A stretch of 64,000 bases of DNA from Chelatococcus composti. Its GTDB lineage: Bacteria; Pseudomonadota; Alphaproteobacteria; Rhizobiales; Beijerinckiaceae. Within the stretch, counting starts at the first letter, position 1. Every line of letters begins with the position of its first letter. Of the stretch, positions 15,653-24,933 are shown piece by piece. The stretch lies in assembly GCF_014201415.1 (NCBI RefSeq), contig NZ_JACHEH010000004.1, positions 1 to 64,000 on the forward strand. Direction: 5' to 3'. The translations under genes and the position numbers were made by a program. The notes beneath the pieces are model-generated. The model was not told the DNA's origin and ran no database searches. It saw nothing but the letters and a program-made list of their open reading frames with translations.

Positions 15653-17926
15653 TCAACCGGAGGACGATTCGGACATTCGCGGCGCGGATGCCTGCCGGCC
15701 CGGCAGGCCGCTGCAGGCCAGCGGCACCAGCAGTCCCAGCACGAACCAGAAGATGCGCTGGTAGAAGAAATCCTGCGACATCCCGCCGAGGCAGAAGACG
15801 GTGAGGCAGATGAGCGCCGCATTGGCAGGCACGGCCGTGTCAGGCCTGCCGCGCTGCCCGAGAAGGCCACGCACGAAGAGCAGCAGGGCTGCGGCGAACA
15901 TCGACAAGCCGACGAGCCCCATCTCCGCCAGTACCCAGACGGGAACGTTGTGAATGACCTGGCTGGTCTTGCCCTGCACGAGACGGTCGTGGATGAAGCC
16001 CCCGAGCCCATGGCCGAACAACGGCGCCTCGCGCCACAGCTCGAGCCCGCGCCAGACAGTCTCCCAGCGCTCGCTGTCGGCATAGGCGCGTTCCATGCCC
16101 CTCGCGAAGGTCGTCAGCATGGCGCCTCCCCCTCCATCCCCCGCGAAGGTCGTCAGCATGGCGCCTCCCCCTCCGCCCCCCGCGAAGAAGAGGGACAGGA
16201 CGATCCTGACGAGCACCTCGACGATGGGAATGGCAGCGATGAAGCCGAGCCCTGCCAGGATGGCGAGAAGCAGCTCCCGCCGTACCGGCGGCATCCAGAC
16301 GCTTGTGAGAATGGTCGCCGTGCCCAGCAGGATCCAGCCGGTGCGCGACTGGGCGAACACCACAGCGACCACGAGCACGGCCGGAATGAGGTGAACGCCC
16401 GCTTTCGGCCTGCCGACGGAGGCCAGCGCCCTCAAGGCGAAGAAGGCCGTGAAGGCGATCACGCACTGGAAGGAGAAGGCGTTGCTGTCCCCCAGATAGC
16501 CCTCGAGCCTCACCACATTGAAGCCGGGCGGTGCATAAGGCGTGTAGGTCGTGACAAGATAGAGCGCGATCTGCATCGCGGCGACGATGGCGATGGCGCT
16601 CGTGACCAGATGGACGGCGCGCAGAAGCCGCGCCCGGCCGCTGTGCGCCCACAGCAGGAAGCCGACCCCGAAATAGGACAGGATGACGAACCACCCCATT
16701 GTGCGGTTGACGAACGCCCAGGACAGGAAGCCGTGGTTGACGTAGCCGATGGCGAGGGACAGGCCAATGGCGGCGGAAAGCAGCACAATCGGCGGGACAA
16801 CCCATCGCGCGGGGCGGATGATCGGCTGCGTCCAGCTCCAGGTCAGCGCGAGCACCGCCGACGCCGACACCGCCAGCAAATCAGCCAGGTTCACGTTCAG
16901 CCAGTGGGTCGGCATCGGCACCCGCAGCTGGAACATCACGCTGAGCGGCAGGAGAAAGGCCGCGAGCGCGGCGAACAGGCGGTCGATGTCGTCGCGCGTG
17001 GCGATGATCCGCGGGGCCTGCGCGCCGGGCCGCGCCCGCCCCGGCCGGATCGTCATGAAAGGTACGGCCACGAGGCAACCGATGACGAGAACGAGCGACA
17101 ATAGACCGATGGCGACCCCGACAGCTGCCCCTATCGCCGCCGGCACACCGAGTGCGCCGAGCACGTGGGCAGCGCTCAACTCGCGGATGCCCCAGCCGGC
17201 AAAGCTGATGGGCAGGGCGGCGAGGAACATGACCACCGCCAGCGCGGCGAGCGCCGCAACGGTCGGCACCGGCTCCCCGTAGGCCGAGAACTGGGCGTAG
17301 AAGGCGCCGAGCATGGCGCAGTGCGCGAGAATGGACAGAAAGAAGCAGCCTGCGAGCACCGACCACACGAGCTGCCCCGACAGCTGCGCGAGGAGCCGCT
17401 TCAGCTGGCGCATGTTGGCAAGCCCGTAGAGCAGCACGACTGCGATCAGCGACAGGATGAAATAGGCGAAATAGCCCCCGCCGCCTTCGACATCGAACAC
17501 GATTCGCCCAAGCGTGTAGGCCCCGCCGGCGAGCGCGAAGAGAAGCAGCGATCCGAGCGCGATCATGCGCTCGAGGAAGCTGAGGAAGGTGATTGCCGAG
17601 GGAGAGACGCCCGCTTCGGCGAGGACCGCGGACCTGCCCACCGCCTGGCCCACCACGCTGAAGATGAGCTGGTTGCCCAGATGCCCGAGCATGAAGGCAC
17701 GCGCCGCCTGCCAGACCGGCACCCTCAGCCCGAGCGCCCTGAACGAGTAGCAGAAGCGCACGAACGACAGGTAGAAGTTCAGCACGATGCAGAAGAAGGC
17801 GAGGATCGTCTCGGGCCCGATCCCGCGCTCGATCGCAGTCAGCAGGCCGCCGAGGTCAACCTGCATCACTACGGCGATCGCTGCGAGCACGGTCAGCGCG
17901 ACCGTCAGGCCGCGTCGAATGCGCAT
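15653..17926 (-). CDS. Membrane protein: flippase-like (LPG_synthase_TM) domain fused to O-antigen ligase-like domain
   Basis: The 757-residue protein appears to join two membrane modules. Residues about 1-300 resemble the lysylphosphatidylglycerol synthase TM / AglD flippase-like family, with the late signature PISFAGWGIREL and GALGVPAA. Residues about 330-757 resemble the O-antigen ligase / Wzy_C family: LGDSNAFSFQ, FAQSRTGWILL and GHGLGGFIHDRL followed by HNVPVWVLAEMGLVG, which holds the family's conserved His. The ligase part contains a glycine-rich insert with a 13-residue tandem repeat. The start at 17926 has GGGAGG nine bases upstream. Inferred role: moving and joining a lipid-linked sugar at the inner membrane. 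No glycosyltransferase cluster is nearby, so its substrate is unknown. Confidence 0.75.
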   Translation of the reverse strand: MRIRRGLTVALTVLAAIAVVMQVDLGGLLTAIERGIGPETILAFFCIVLNFYLSFVRFCYSFRALGLRVPVWQAARAFMLGHLGNQLIFSVVGQAVGRSAVLAEAGVSPSAITFLSFLERMIALGSLLLFALAGGAYTLGRIVFDVEGGGGYFAYFILSLIAVVLLYGLANMRQLKRLLAQLSGQLVWSVLAGCFFLSILAHCAMLGAFYAQFSAYGEPVPTVAALAALAVVMFLAALPISFAGWGIRELSAAHVLGALGVPAAIGAAVGVAIGLLSLVLVIGCLVAVPFMTIRPGRARPGAQAPRIIATRDDIDRLFAALAAFLLPLSVMFQLRVPMPTHWLNVNLADLLAVSASAVLALTWSWTQPIIRPARWVVPPIVLLSAAIGLSLAIGYVNHGFLSWAFVNRTMGWFVILSYFGVGFLLWAHSGRARLLRAVHLVTSAIAIVAAMQIALYLVTTYTPYAPPGFNVVRLEGYLGDSNAFSFQCVIAFTAFFALRALASVGRPKAGVHLIPAVLVVAVVFAQSRTGWILLGTATILTSVWMPPVRRELLLAILAGLGFIAAIPIVEVLVRIVLSLFFAGGGGGGAMLTTFAGDGGGGAMLTTFARGMERAYADSERWETVWRGLELWREAPLFGHGLGGFIHDRLVQGKTSQVIHNVPVWVLAEMGLVGLSMFAAALLLFVRGLLGQRGRPDTAVPANAALICLTVFCLGGMSQDFFYQRIFWFVLGLLVPLACSGLPGRQASAPRMSESSSG
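16103..16187 (-). repeat. 39-bp in-frame tandem duplication inside the flippase/ligase gene
   Basis: Units 16103-16141 and 16142-16180 differ at only a few bases, and a third partial copy (CGCGAAG) follows at 16181. The repeat encodes a 13-residue unit of the type GGGGAMLTTFAG(D), keeps the frame and lies between two membrane segments. High identity suggests a recent slippage duplication. Confidence 0.9.
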
Positions 17927-18106
17927 GCCATGGGTCCTCCCTGAATCAGGCGAAGGCCCCCCACGCCATAACGCCCGAGCAAAATCGCCAATTTCTGGGC
18001 GCAGCCGGCAGCTTTGCAGCCGATGGCGGGTGAGATTCAGCAAATGCGTTGCAACCTGCGACGCTCACCGCCCGGCACGGCCCCCGGAAGCGCGAACAAT
18101 GCGGCG

Positions 18107-18331
18107 TCAGCCGCTCCTGGACATCAGCCTGTCGATAAGCCGTCGCATGCGCCCGGTGTGCCTCGGGACTTCCTTCGCCTGAACAAGCAGGTCACGCTCC
18201 CGAGCGAGCGCCCGGAGCATCCTGGCCGCCGTCACCAGTCTCTCGCGCGACGAGAGGCGCGTGGCAGAAGCGCTTTCCTGCAAGAGACGCCGCGCAAGGC
18301 GCTCCACCTTTTCCGTGGACGTGTCGACCAT
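18107..18331 (-). CDS. Small helical protein of unknown function
   Basis: I do not recognise this 74-residue protein. It is strongly charged (many Arg, Glu) and predicted almost all-helical, with heptad-like spacing in VERLARRLLQES and ARMLRALARERDLLVQAKE, suggesting a coiled coil. There is no signal peptide or membrane segment. The start at 18331 has GGAG six bases upstream; a frame extending to 18412 lacks a better site. It stands alone between the flippase/ligase gene and a small rightward gene. Confidence 0.5.
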   Translation of the reverse strand: MVDTSTEKVERLARRLLQESASATRLSSRERLVTAARMLRALARERDLLVQAKEVPRHTGRMRRLIDRLMSRSG

Positions 18332-18546
18332 ACTCACTCCGACGCATACTATCGGAGCGGAGTTAACACATGTGCCCCGCTGATCGAATAGCGGCCGGCG
18401 CTCGGCGGCCATGTCCGGCGGTCACCCCAACACGACGTCGCCGCCCGCCACGCGCGAGGAGGGCCTTGCCATCTCCATCTGGCCGGGATGCATAATCATG
18501 CTGGGATGCGCCGGGCTGCGGTGCCTCCTCGCCGAGAGAGGGGACG

Positions 18547-18687
18547 ATGGCCAACTGGCCGGAACAGGAGCCGCCGGACGACGTGCGCGAGATGCGGCCG
18601 AGCGGCTGTCTCATCATCCTGGCGGTGATGCTGCTGGCGGCCCTCATCGCCGTGGCGGTTCACGGGCTGCGCGGCGGCCTGTCCTGA
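18547..18687 (+). CDS. 46-residue single-span membrane protein
   Basis: This very short gene is supported by a strong ribosome binding site (GAGGGG five bases before ATG). The product has a polar, acidic, proline-rich N-terminus (about 18 residues), one hydrophobic helix from about residue 21 to 38 (CLIILAVMLLAALIAVAV) and a short GLRGGLS tail. The pattern fits a small inner-membrane protein with a cytoplasmic N-terminus or C-terminus that cannot be decided. Function is unknown. It is followed by the tRNA-Gln gene on the other strand. Confidence 0.6.
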   Translation: MANWPEQEPPDDVREMRPSGCLIILAVMLLAALIAVAVHGLRGGLS

Positions 18688-18800
18688 CCGTCGCAACGCG
18701 AGCCATCGGACCGACCGGGCTGCAGCGAAGCTGTAAAGGATGTGCGAAACCGCCCGCTCGGGCCGTCTTGTGTCAGGGCGGATTGTTGTGGGATTTCAGA

Positions 18801-18874
18801 TGGCTGGGGGACGTGGATTCGAACCACGACTAACGGAGTCAGAGTCCGCTGTTCTACCGTTAAACTATCCCCCA
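18801..18874 (-). tRNA. tRNA-Gln (anticodon CUG)
   Basis: The reverse strand folds as a complete 74-nt cloverleaf. The acceptor stem begins with U1 paired to A72 and five G-C pairs, typical of tRNA-Gln. The anticodon stem GCGGA/TCCGT closes the loop CTCTGAC, giving anticodon CUG for codon CAG. The T loop GTTCGAATC is canonical and the 3' GCCA (discriminator plus CCA) is encoded. No integrated element is seen at its 3' end. Confidence 0.95.
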
Positions 18875-19106
18875 AGAGAAACAACGACTTAGCCGCTGTT
18901 TTTGTACCCTTGGCGTCCGCGGGGGTACGAACTCCCGTTCGGTGTGCGTTCTGATAGAGGCCACGGGGTGGGGTGTCAAGGGATGTCGCAATCGGGCGTG
19001 TGGATTTAACAGCCAAGATCGCCGGTCGACGACCCCGCTCACAGAGATCGGCGGAAGAGCCGCCGTTGCTGTGGATCGATCCGCAAGCGGTGTGCCGGCC
19101 CCTTTC

Positions 19107-19502
19107 TCAGCCGACATCCTCGACGGTGACGACGCGAAAGGTATGCATCTCGCCGTCGTCATCGCGGATCGAGACATACTCGCCCGGCACCCAGACATGA
19201 TCGCCCAGGCGGAAGCCCGCCTCGTCGTCGTCCTCCGCCGCCGCGTCATAGTCGAACACCCAGGTCGAGCCGCCCCTGCCGCCAGCCCGGTGCACAAGGT
19301 GGCCGAGTTCTGTCCGCTCGCCGGCCCAGAAGCGGCGCACGCGGCACGCCTCGCGGTGCTTGCGCCACGTTTCCACGTCGAGGCGATTATCCGCGTCAAG
19401 CGGCGCGATGATCTCGTAGCCGTGGCGGGCCGAGCCCTGCGGGAACTCCCGCGAGCGGGCGAGCTGCAGCGTGATGCGCTTGAAGCCGGCAGGCACACTC
19501 AT
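19107..19502 (-). CDS. Conserved-looking protein of unknown function, 131 residues
   Basis: I do not assign a family. The protein is soluble, starts MSVPAGFKRITLQLARS, and holds several Trp/His/Asp-rich stretches such as DVETWRKHREACRVRRFW, where 18 residues mix basic and aromatic side chains, and ends with two predicted beta-strand segments (DHVWVPGEYVSI, HTFRVVTVEDV). ATG 19502 is chosen because GGGGAG lies six bases upstream. It diverges from the iron transporter gene over 284 bp. The codon pattern is like that of neighbouring genes, so it is probably real. Confidence 0.7.
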   Translation of the reverse strand: MSVPAGFKRITLQLARSREFPQGSARHGYEIIAPLDADNRLDVETWRKHREACRVRRFWAGERTELGHLVHRAGGRGGSTWVFDYDAAAEDDDEAGFRLGDHVWVPGEYVSIRDDDGEMHTFRVVTVEDVG

Positions 19503-19655
19503 GATCATCTCCCCAGCCTTGCGGGCGCCGTCACGGCCTGTCCTCGCACGGCCGTAAGGCCCACGGTCATGATCGCGCCGCGGCAACCGCAAACGCAAGC
19601 GCAACAGATGCCGCAGCAGAGCGCCGCTGACGTGCATCCCCCCTCGCCCCTGCTC

Positions 19656-19672
19656 TTTAGAGAGATTATAAA
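19656..19672 (+). promoter_or_regulatory. Probable Irr (iron control element) box
   Basis: TTTAGAGAGATTATAAA matches the inverted-repeat ICE consensus of the haem-responsive regulator Irr (TTTAGAA-N3-TTCTAAA as I recall it) at 12 of 14 defined bases. It lies 115 bp upstream of a ferric iron transporter gene in an otherwise GC-rich window. In Rhizobiales Irr represses or activates iron genes when iron is scarce. Binding is inferred from sequence. Confidence 0.6.
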
Positions 19673-19786
19673 CTATTGATTTGATTGGCTTTTTTGTTGA
19701 CGCGCCGCTTTCGGGGCGGCATACGCTTGCACCAAAGGCAAATGACGGGTCCGCGCGGGCTCTGTCCCGGACCGAGGAGGCTACAC

Positions 19787-20815
19787 ATGCAACGCTATGC
19801 TCGCACGCTCATGGGCGCCGTTTCGTTCCTCGTCGCGGGAATGGGTGCTGGCACGGCTCTCGCGCAGGAGGTCAACCTCTATACGACGCGCGAGCCCGGG
19901 CTCATCAAGCCGTTGCTCGAAGCCTTCACCGAGAAGACAGGCATCAAGGTCAACACCGTCTTCGTCAAGGACGGGCTCGGCGAGCGCGTTGCCGCCGAGG
20001 GCCAGAACTCCCCGGCCGACGTGCTGATGGTGGTTGACTTCGGCAACCTCATCGACCTCGTCGATCGCAACGTGACGCAGCCTATCCAGTCCAAGGTGCT
20101 GGAGGACGCGATTCCGGCCAACCTGCGCGACAAGGACGGTAATTGGTTCGCCCTGACGATGCGCGCCCGCGTGCTCTATGCCTCCAAGGACCGCACCAAC
20201 ATCGACGCCTTTACCTATGAGGAGCTGGCCGATCCCAAGTGGAAGGGCAAGGTCTGCATCCGCTCGGGCCAGCATCCCTACAACACGGCGCTGATCGCCA
20301 CCATCATCGCCAAGGACGGCCCCGAGCGGGCCGAAGAGTGGCTGAAGGGCGTGAAGGCCAATCTCGCCCGCAAGGCCGGTGGCGGCGACCGCGAGGTTGC
20401 GCGCGACATCCTCGGCGGCATCTGCGACATCGGCATCGGCAATTCCTACTATGTCGGCCTGATGCGCTCCGGCGCCGGCGGCCCGGACCAGCAGAAGTGG
20501 GGCGAAGCGATCAAGGTCGTGCTGCCGACCTTTGCCAACGGCGGCACGCACGTGAACGTCTCCGGCGCCGCCATCGCCAAGAACGCGCCGCACAAGGAAG
20601 AGGCCATCAAGCTCCTCGAGTTCCTCGTGTCCGATGAGGGGCAGGAGCTCTACGCCAAGGCGAACTTCGAATATCCCGTGAAGGCCGGCGTGAAAGCCGA
20701 CCCGATCATCGCCAGCTTCGGCGAGCTCAAGGTCGACCCGTCCCTGCTGACGGACATTGCCAAGCACCGGAAGGCTGCAAGCCAGCTCGCCGACAAGGTC
20801 GGCTTCGACAACTGA
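19787..20815 (+). CDS. fbpA: Ferric iron ABC transporter, periplasmic binding protein (FbpA/FutA type)
   Basis: The 342-residue protein has a cleaved signal peptide (cleavage after about residue 26, at ALAQ-EVN) and the type II binding-protein fold of Fe(III) carriers. The mature start EVNLYTTREP is typical. Ligand tyrosines are expected in NSYYVGLM, the adjacent Tyr pair conserved in FbpA and FutA. It captures Fe3+ in the periplasm and passes it to the permease encoded 178 bp downstream. The start at 19787 has GAGGAGG just upstream. A probable Irr box lies in the upstream region. Confidence 0.93.
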   Translation: MQRYARTLMGAVSFLVAGMGAGTALAQEVNLYTTREPGLIKPLLEAFTEKTGIKVNTVFVKDGLGERVAAEGQNSPADVLMVVDFGNLIDLVDRNVTQPIQSKVLEDAIPANLRDKDGNWFALTMRARVLYASKDRTNIDAFTYEELADPKWKGKVCIRSGQHPYNTALIATIIAKDGPERAEEWLKGVKANLARKAGGGDREVARDILGGICDIGIGNSYYVGLMRSGAGGPDQQKWGEAIKVVLPTFANGGTHVNVSGAAIAKNAPHKEEAIKLLEFLVSDEGQELYAKANFEYPVKAGVKADPIIASFGELKVDPSLLTDIAKHRKAASQLADKVGFDN

Positions 20816-20993
20816 AGGCGGGCGTGGCAGGCGGACCCCTTCGCCGCCCCCGGCCCGAGACGTTGATGACACGATCTGACCGGACGTTTCCCCGTCCCGG
20901 TGCGCTCCCTGGGCGCCCCGGGACTGTCCGTTTCCACCGCGTGCCGGCGGCGGCCGGCCCCGGCGCTCTTCTTCCCGACCGAACGGTGCTGCG

Positions 20994-22733
20994 ATGACCA
21001 TTGCCACCGCCGGCAGGGAGCACGCCGGACCCTGCCTGCGCCGCGCCCCCTCCCCGCTCTCGGGCTGGCTCCTGGCCGCCGGCCTCATCGCCCTCGGTGT
21101 CCTGGCGCCGGTTGCGGCCCTCGCCTGGTTCGCCGCCCAAGGCTCCGGCGATCTCTGGCCGCACCTCATCAATACAGTGCTGCCACAGGCGATCCGCGAC
21201 ACGGCGATGCTGCTTGCTGGAGTCGGCGCGCTCGTCATCGTCATCGGCACGGGCTCAGCCTGGCTCGTGACGGCCTACGACTTTCGAGGGCGTGCGGTGC
21301 TCGACTGGGCGCTGCTGCTGCCCCTCGCCATACCGACCTACATTGTTGCCTACGCCTATCTTGACCTGCTGCACCCCATCGGCCCGGTGCAGACGACGCT
21401 GAGGACCCTGCTGGGGATCGCCAACCCGCGCGACCTGCCATTTCCCGACGTCAGGTCCATGGGGGGCTGCATCCTCCTGCTCAGTCTCGTGCTCTACCCC
21501 TACGTCTATCTCTCGACGCGGGCGATGTTTCTGATGCAGGCAGCCAGCCTCGTCGAGGTGGCGCGCACGCTCGGCCACGGGCGCCGGCGCGTGTTTTTCC
21601 ATGTGGCGCTGCCGCTCGCGCGCCCAGCTATCGTTGTCGGCACGAGCCTTGCGCTGATGGAGGCCCTCAACGACATCGGCGCGTCCGAATTTCTCGGCGT
21701 GCGCACGCTCACAGTGTCGATCTACGCAACGTGGATCAACCGCTCCAGCCTGCCGGGCGCGGCGCAGATCGCGCTCGTGATGCTGGTGCTTGTAATCTCG
21801 CTCATCCTCATCGAGCGCTGGGCGCGCCGCCGCCAGCGCTATGCGGCCGCGGCGCAGCAGGCGCGCCGGCTCGTGCCGCAGCGGCTCGAGGGTGCACGGG
21901 GGCTTGCCGCGCTCGCCCTCGGCCTGCTGCCGGTGCTGCTCGGCTTCTGCGTGCCGGCGCTGCACCTCGCCAACGAGGCGTACAAGCGGGTGTCCTTCGC
22001 CGGACTCTCCTCCGACCTTCTCGAGGAGACCGTCAACACCGTCACGATGGCGGCCGTCGCCACGGCCGTCACCATCGCGCTCGGTCTTGTCGTCGCCTAC
22101 TCGGCACGCATCGTGCAGCGGCGGCAGGCCGACATCCTCGCGCGGCTTGCCAGCGTCGGCTACGCCATTCCCGGAACGGTGCTCGCCATCGGCCTGCTGA
22201 CGCCGCTCGCCGCCTTCGACAATGCGGTCGACGGGGTGATGCGCAGCCTCTTCGGCATCTCGACAGGCCTCATCCTGTCAGGCTCGGGCGTCGCGCTCGT
22301 CTATGCCTATGTCGTGCGCTTCCTCGCCGTGGCCAATGGCGGCATCGAGGCGGGGCTCGCCAAGGTTCCCCATTCCCTCGACCACGCGGCCCGGGCGCTG
22401 GGGCAGAGCCGGCTCGGCACACTGCTCGGCGTACACCTGCCGCTGGTGCGCCCGGCCCTGCTGAGCGCAGCCCTGCTCGTCTTTGTCGATTGCATGAAGG
22501 AGCTGCCGGCAACGCTGCTGTTGCGGCCGCTCAACTTCGAGACGCTGGCGACGCACCTCTACGCGGAAGCCGCGCGCGGCACCTACGAGGACGGCGCGGT
22601 CGCCGCCCTGCTGATCGTGGCCTTCGGCCTCGTGCCCGTCATCCTGCTCGCCCGCATGAGCCGCGGCCGCTACGCCGTCTCCCTGCGCGCCTCAAGTTCC
22701 GGGGTGGACCGCCCCGCCTCCTTCAGGCCGTGA
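20994..22733 (+). CDS. fbpB: Ferric iron ABC transporter permease (FbpB type)
   Basis: The 579-residue inner-membrane protein is a fused double permease, with two copies of a six-helix unit (about residues 25-275 and 310-560). Each half has a cytoplasmic EAA-type loop for the ATPase: EVARTLGHGRRRVFFHVALP in the first and DHAARALGQSRLGTLLGVHLP, one residue longer than quoted conventions, in the second (key residues ARALGQ and G). It would move Fe3+ released by FbpA. No ATPase gene (fbpC) follows; the next gene is on the opposite strand. Confidence 0.93.
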   Translation: MTIATAGREHAGPCLRRAPSPLSGWLLAAGLIALGVLAPVAALAWFAAQGSGDLWPHLINTVLPQAIRDTAMLLAGVGALVIVIGTGSAWLVTAYDFRGRAVLDWALLLPLAIPTYIVAYAYLDLLHPIGPVQTTLRTLLGIANPRDLPFPDVRSMGGCILLLSLVLYPYVYLSTRAMFLMQAASLVEVARTLGHGRRRVFFHVALPLARPAIVVGTSLALMEALNDIGASEFLGVRTLTVSIYATWINRSSLPGAAQIALVMLVLVISLILIERWARRRQRYAAAAQQARRLVPQRLEGARGLAALALGLLPVLLGFCVPALHLANEAYKRVSFAGLSSDLLEETVNTVTMAAVATAVTIALGLVVAYSARIVQRRQADILARLASVGYAIPGTVLAIGLLTPLAAFDNAVDGVMRSLFGISTGLILSGSGVALVYAYVVRFLAVANGGIEAGLAKVPHSLDHAARALGQSRLGTLLGVHLPLVRPALLSAALLVFVDCMKELPATLLLRPLNFETLATHLYAEAARGTYEDGAVAALLIVAFGLVPVILLARMSRGRYAVSLRASSSGVDRPASFRP

Positions 22734-22786
22734 TCTCCGGCCGGCGCCGCATCATCTGTGGCGCCTCCGGCTCAGGAAGCCTCCGG

Positions 22787-24745
<1,959 letters not shown>

Positions 24746-24933
24746 CGTTGCTGTCCTCCCTGGATTGTTGCCGGCGGTGATAGCGCGCCTTGCATTGTCC
24801 ATAAAGCGTCAATATCGCTCGGCATAGAAGGGCAAGAATCCTATGCGCGGCGGCTGAATCGGCGTAAAGGATCAGACTGCCTTATGACTGGGTTGCGCCG
24901 TCGGTCCTCAGCCGGGGCCAACGGCGGACGCGA

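Noticed and set aside
16103-16187. Possible CRISPR or minisatellite because of regular repeats
   Set aside because: Only two full units, no spacers, and the repeat keeps the reading frame of a membrane protein; it is an in-frame coding duplication.
18801-18874. tRNA gene as an integration site
   Set aside because: No integrase or foreign-looking DNA adjoins the tRNA; the only integrase in the window is next to guaA.
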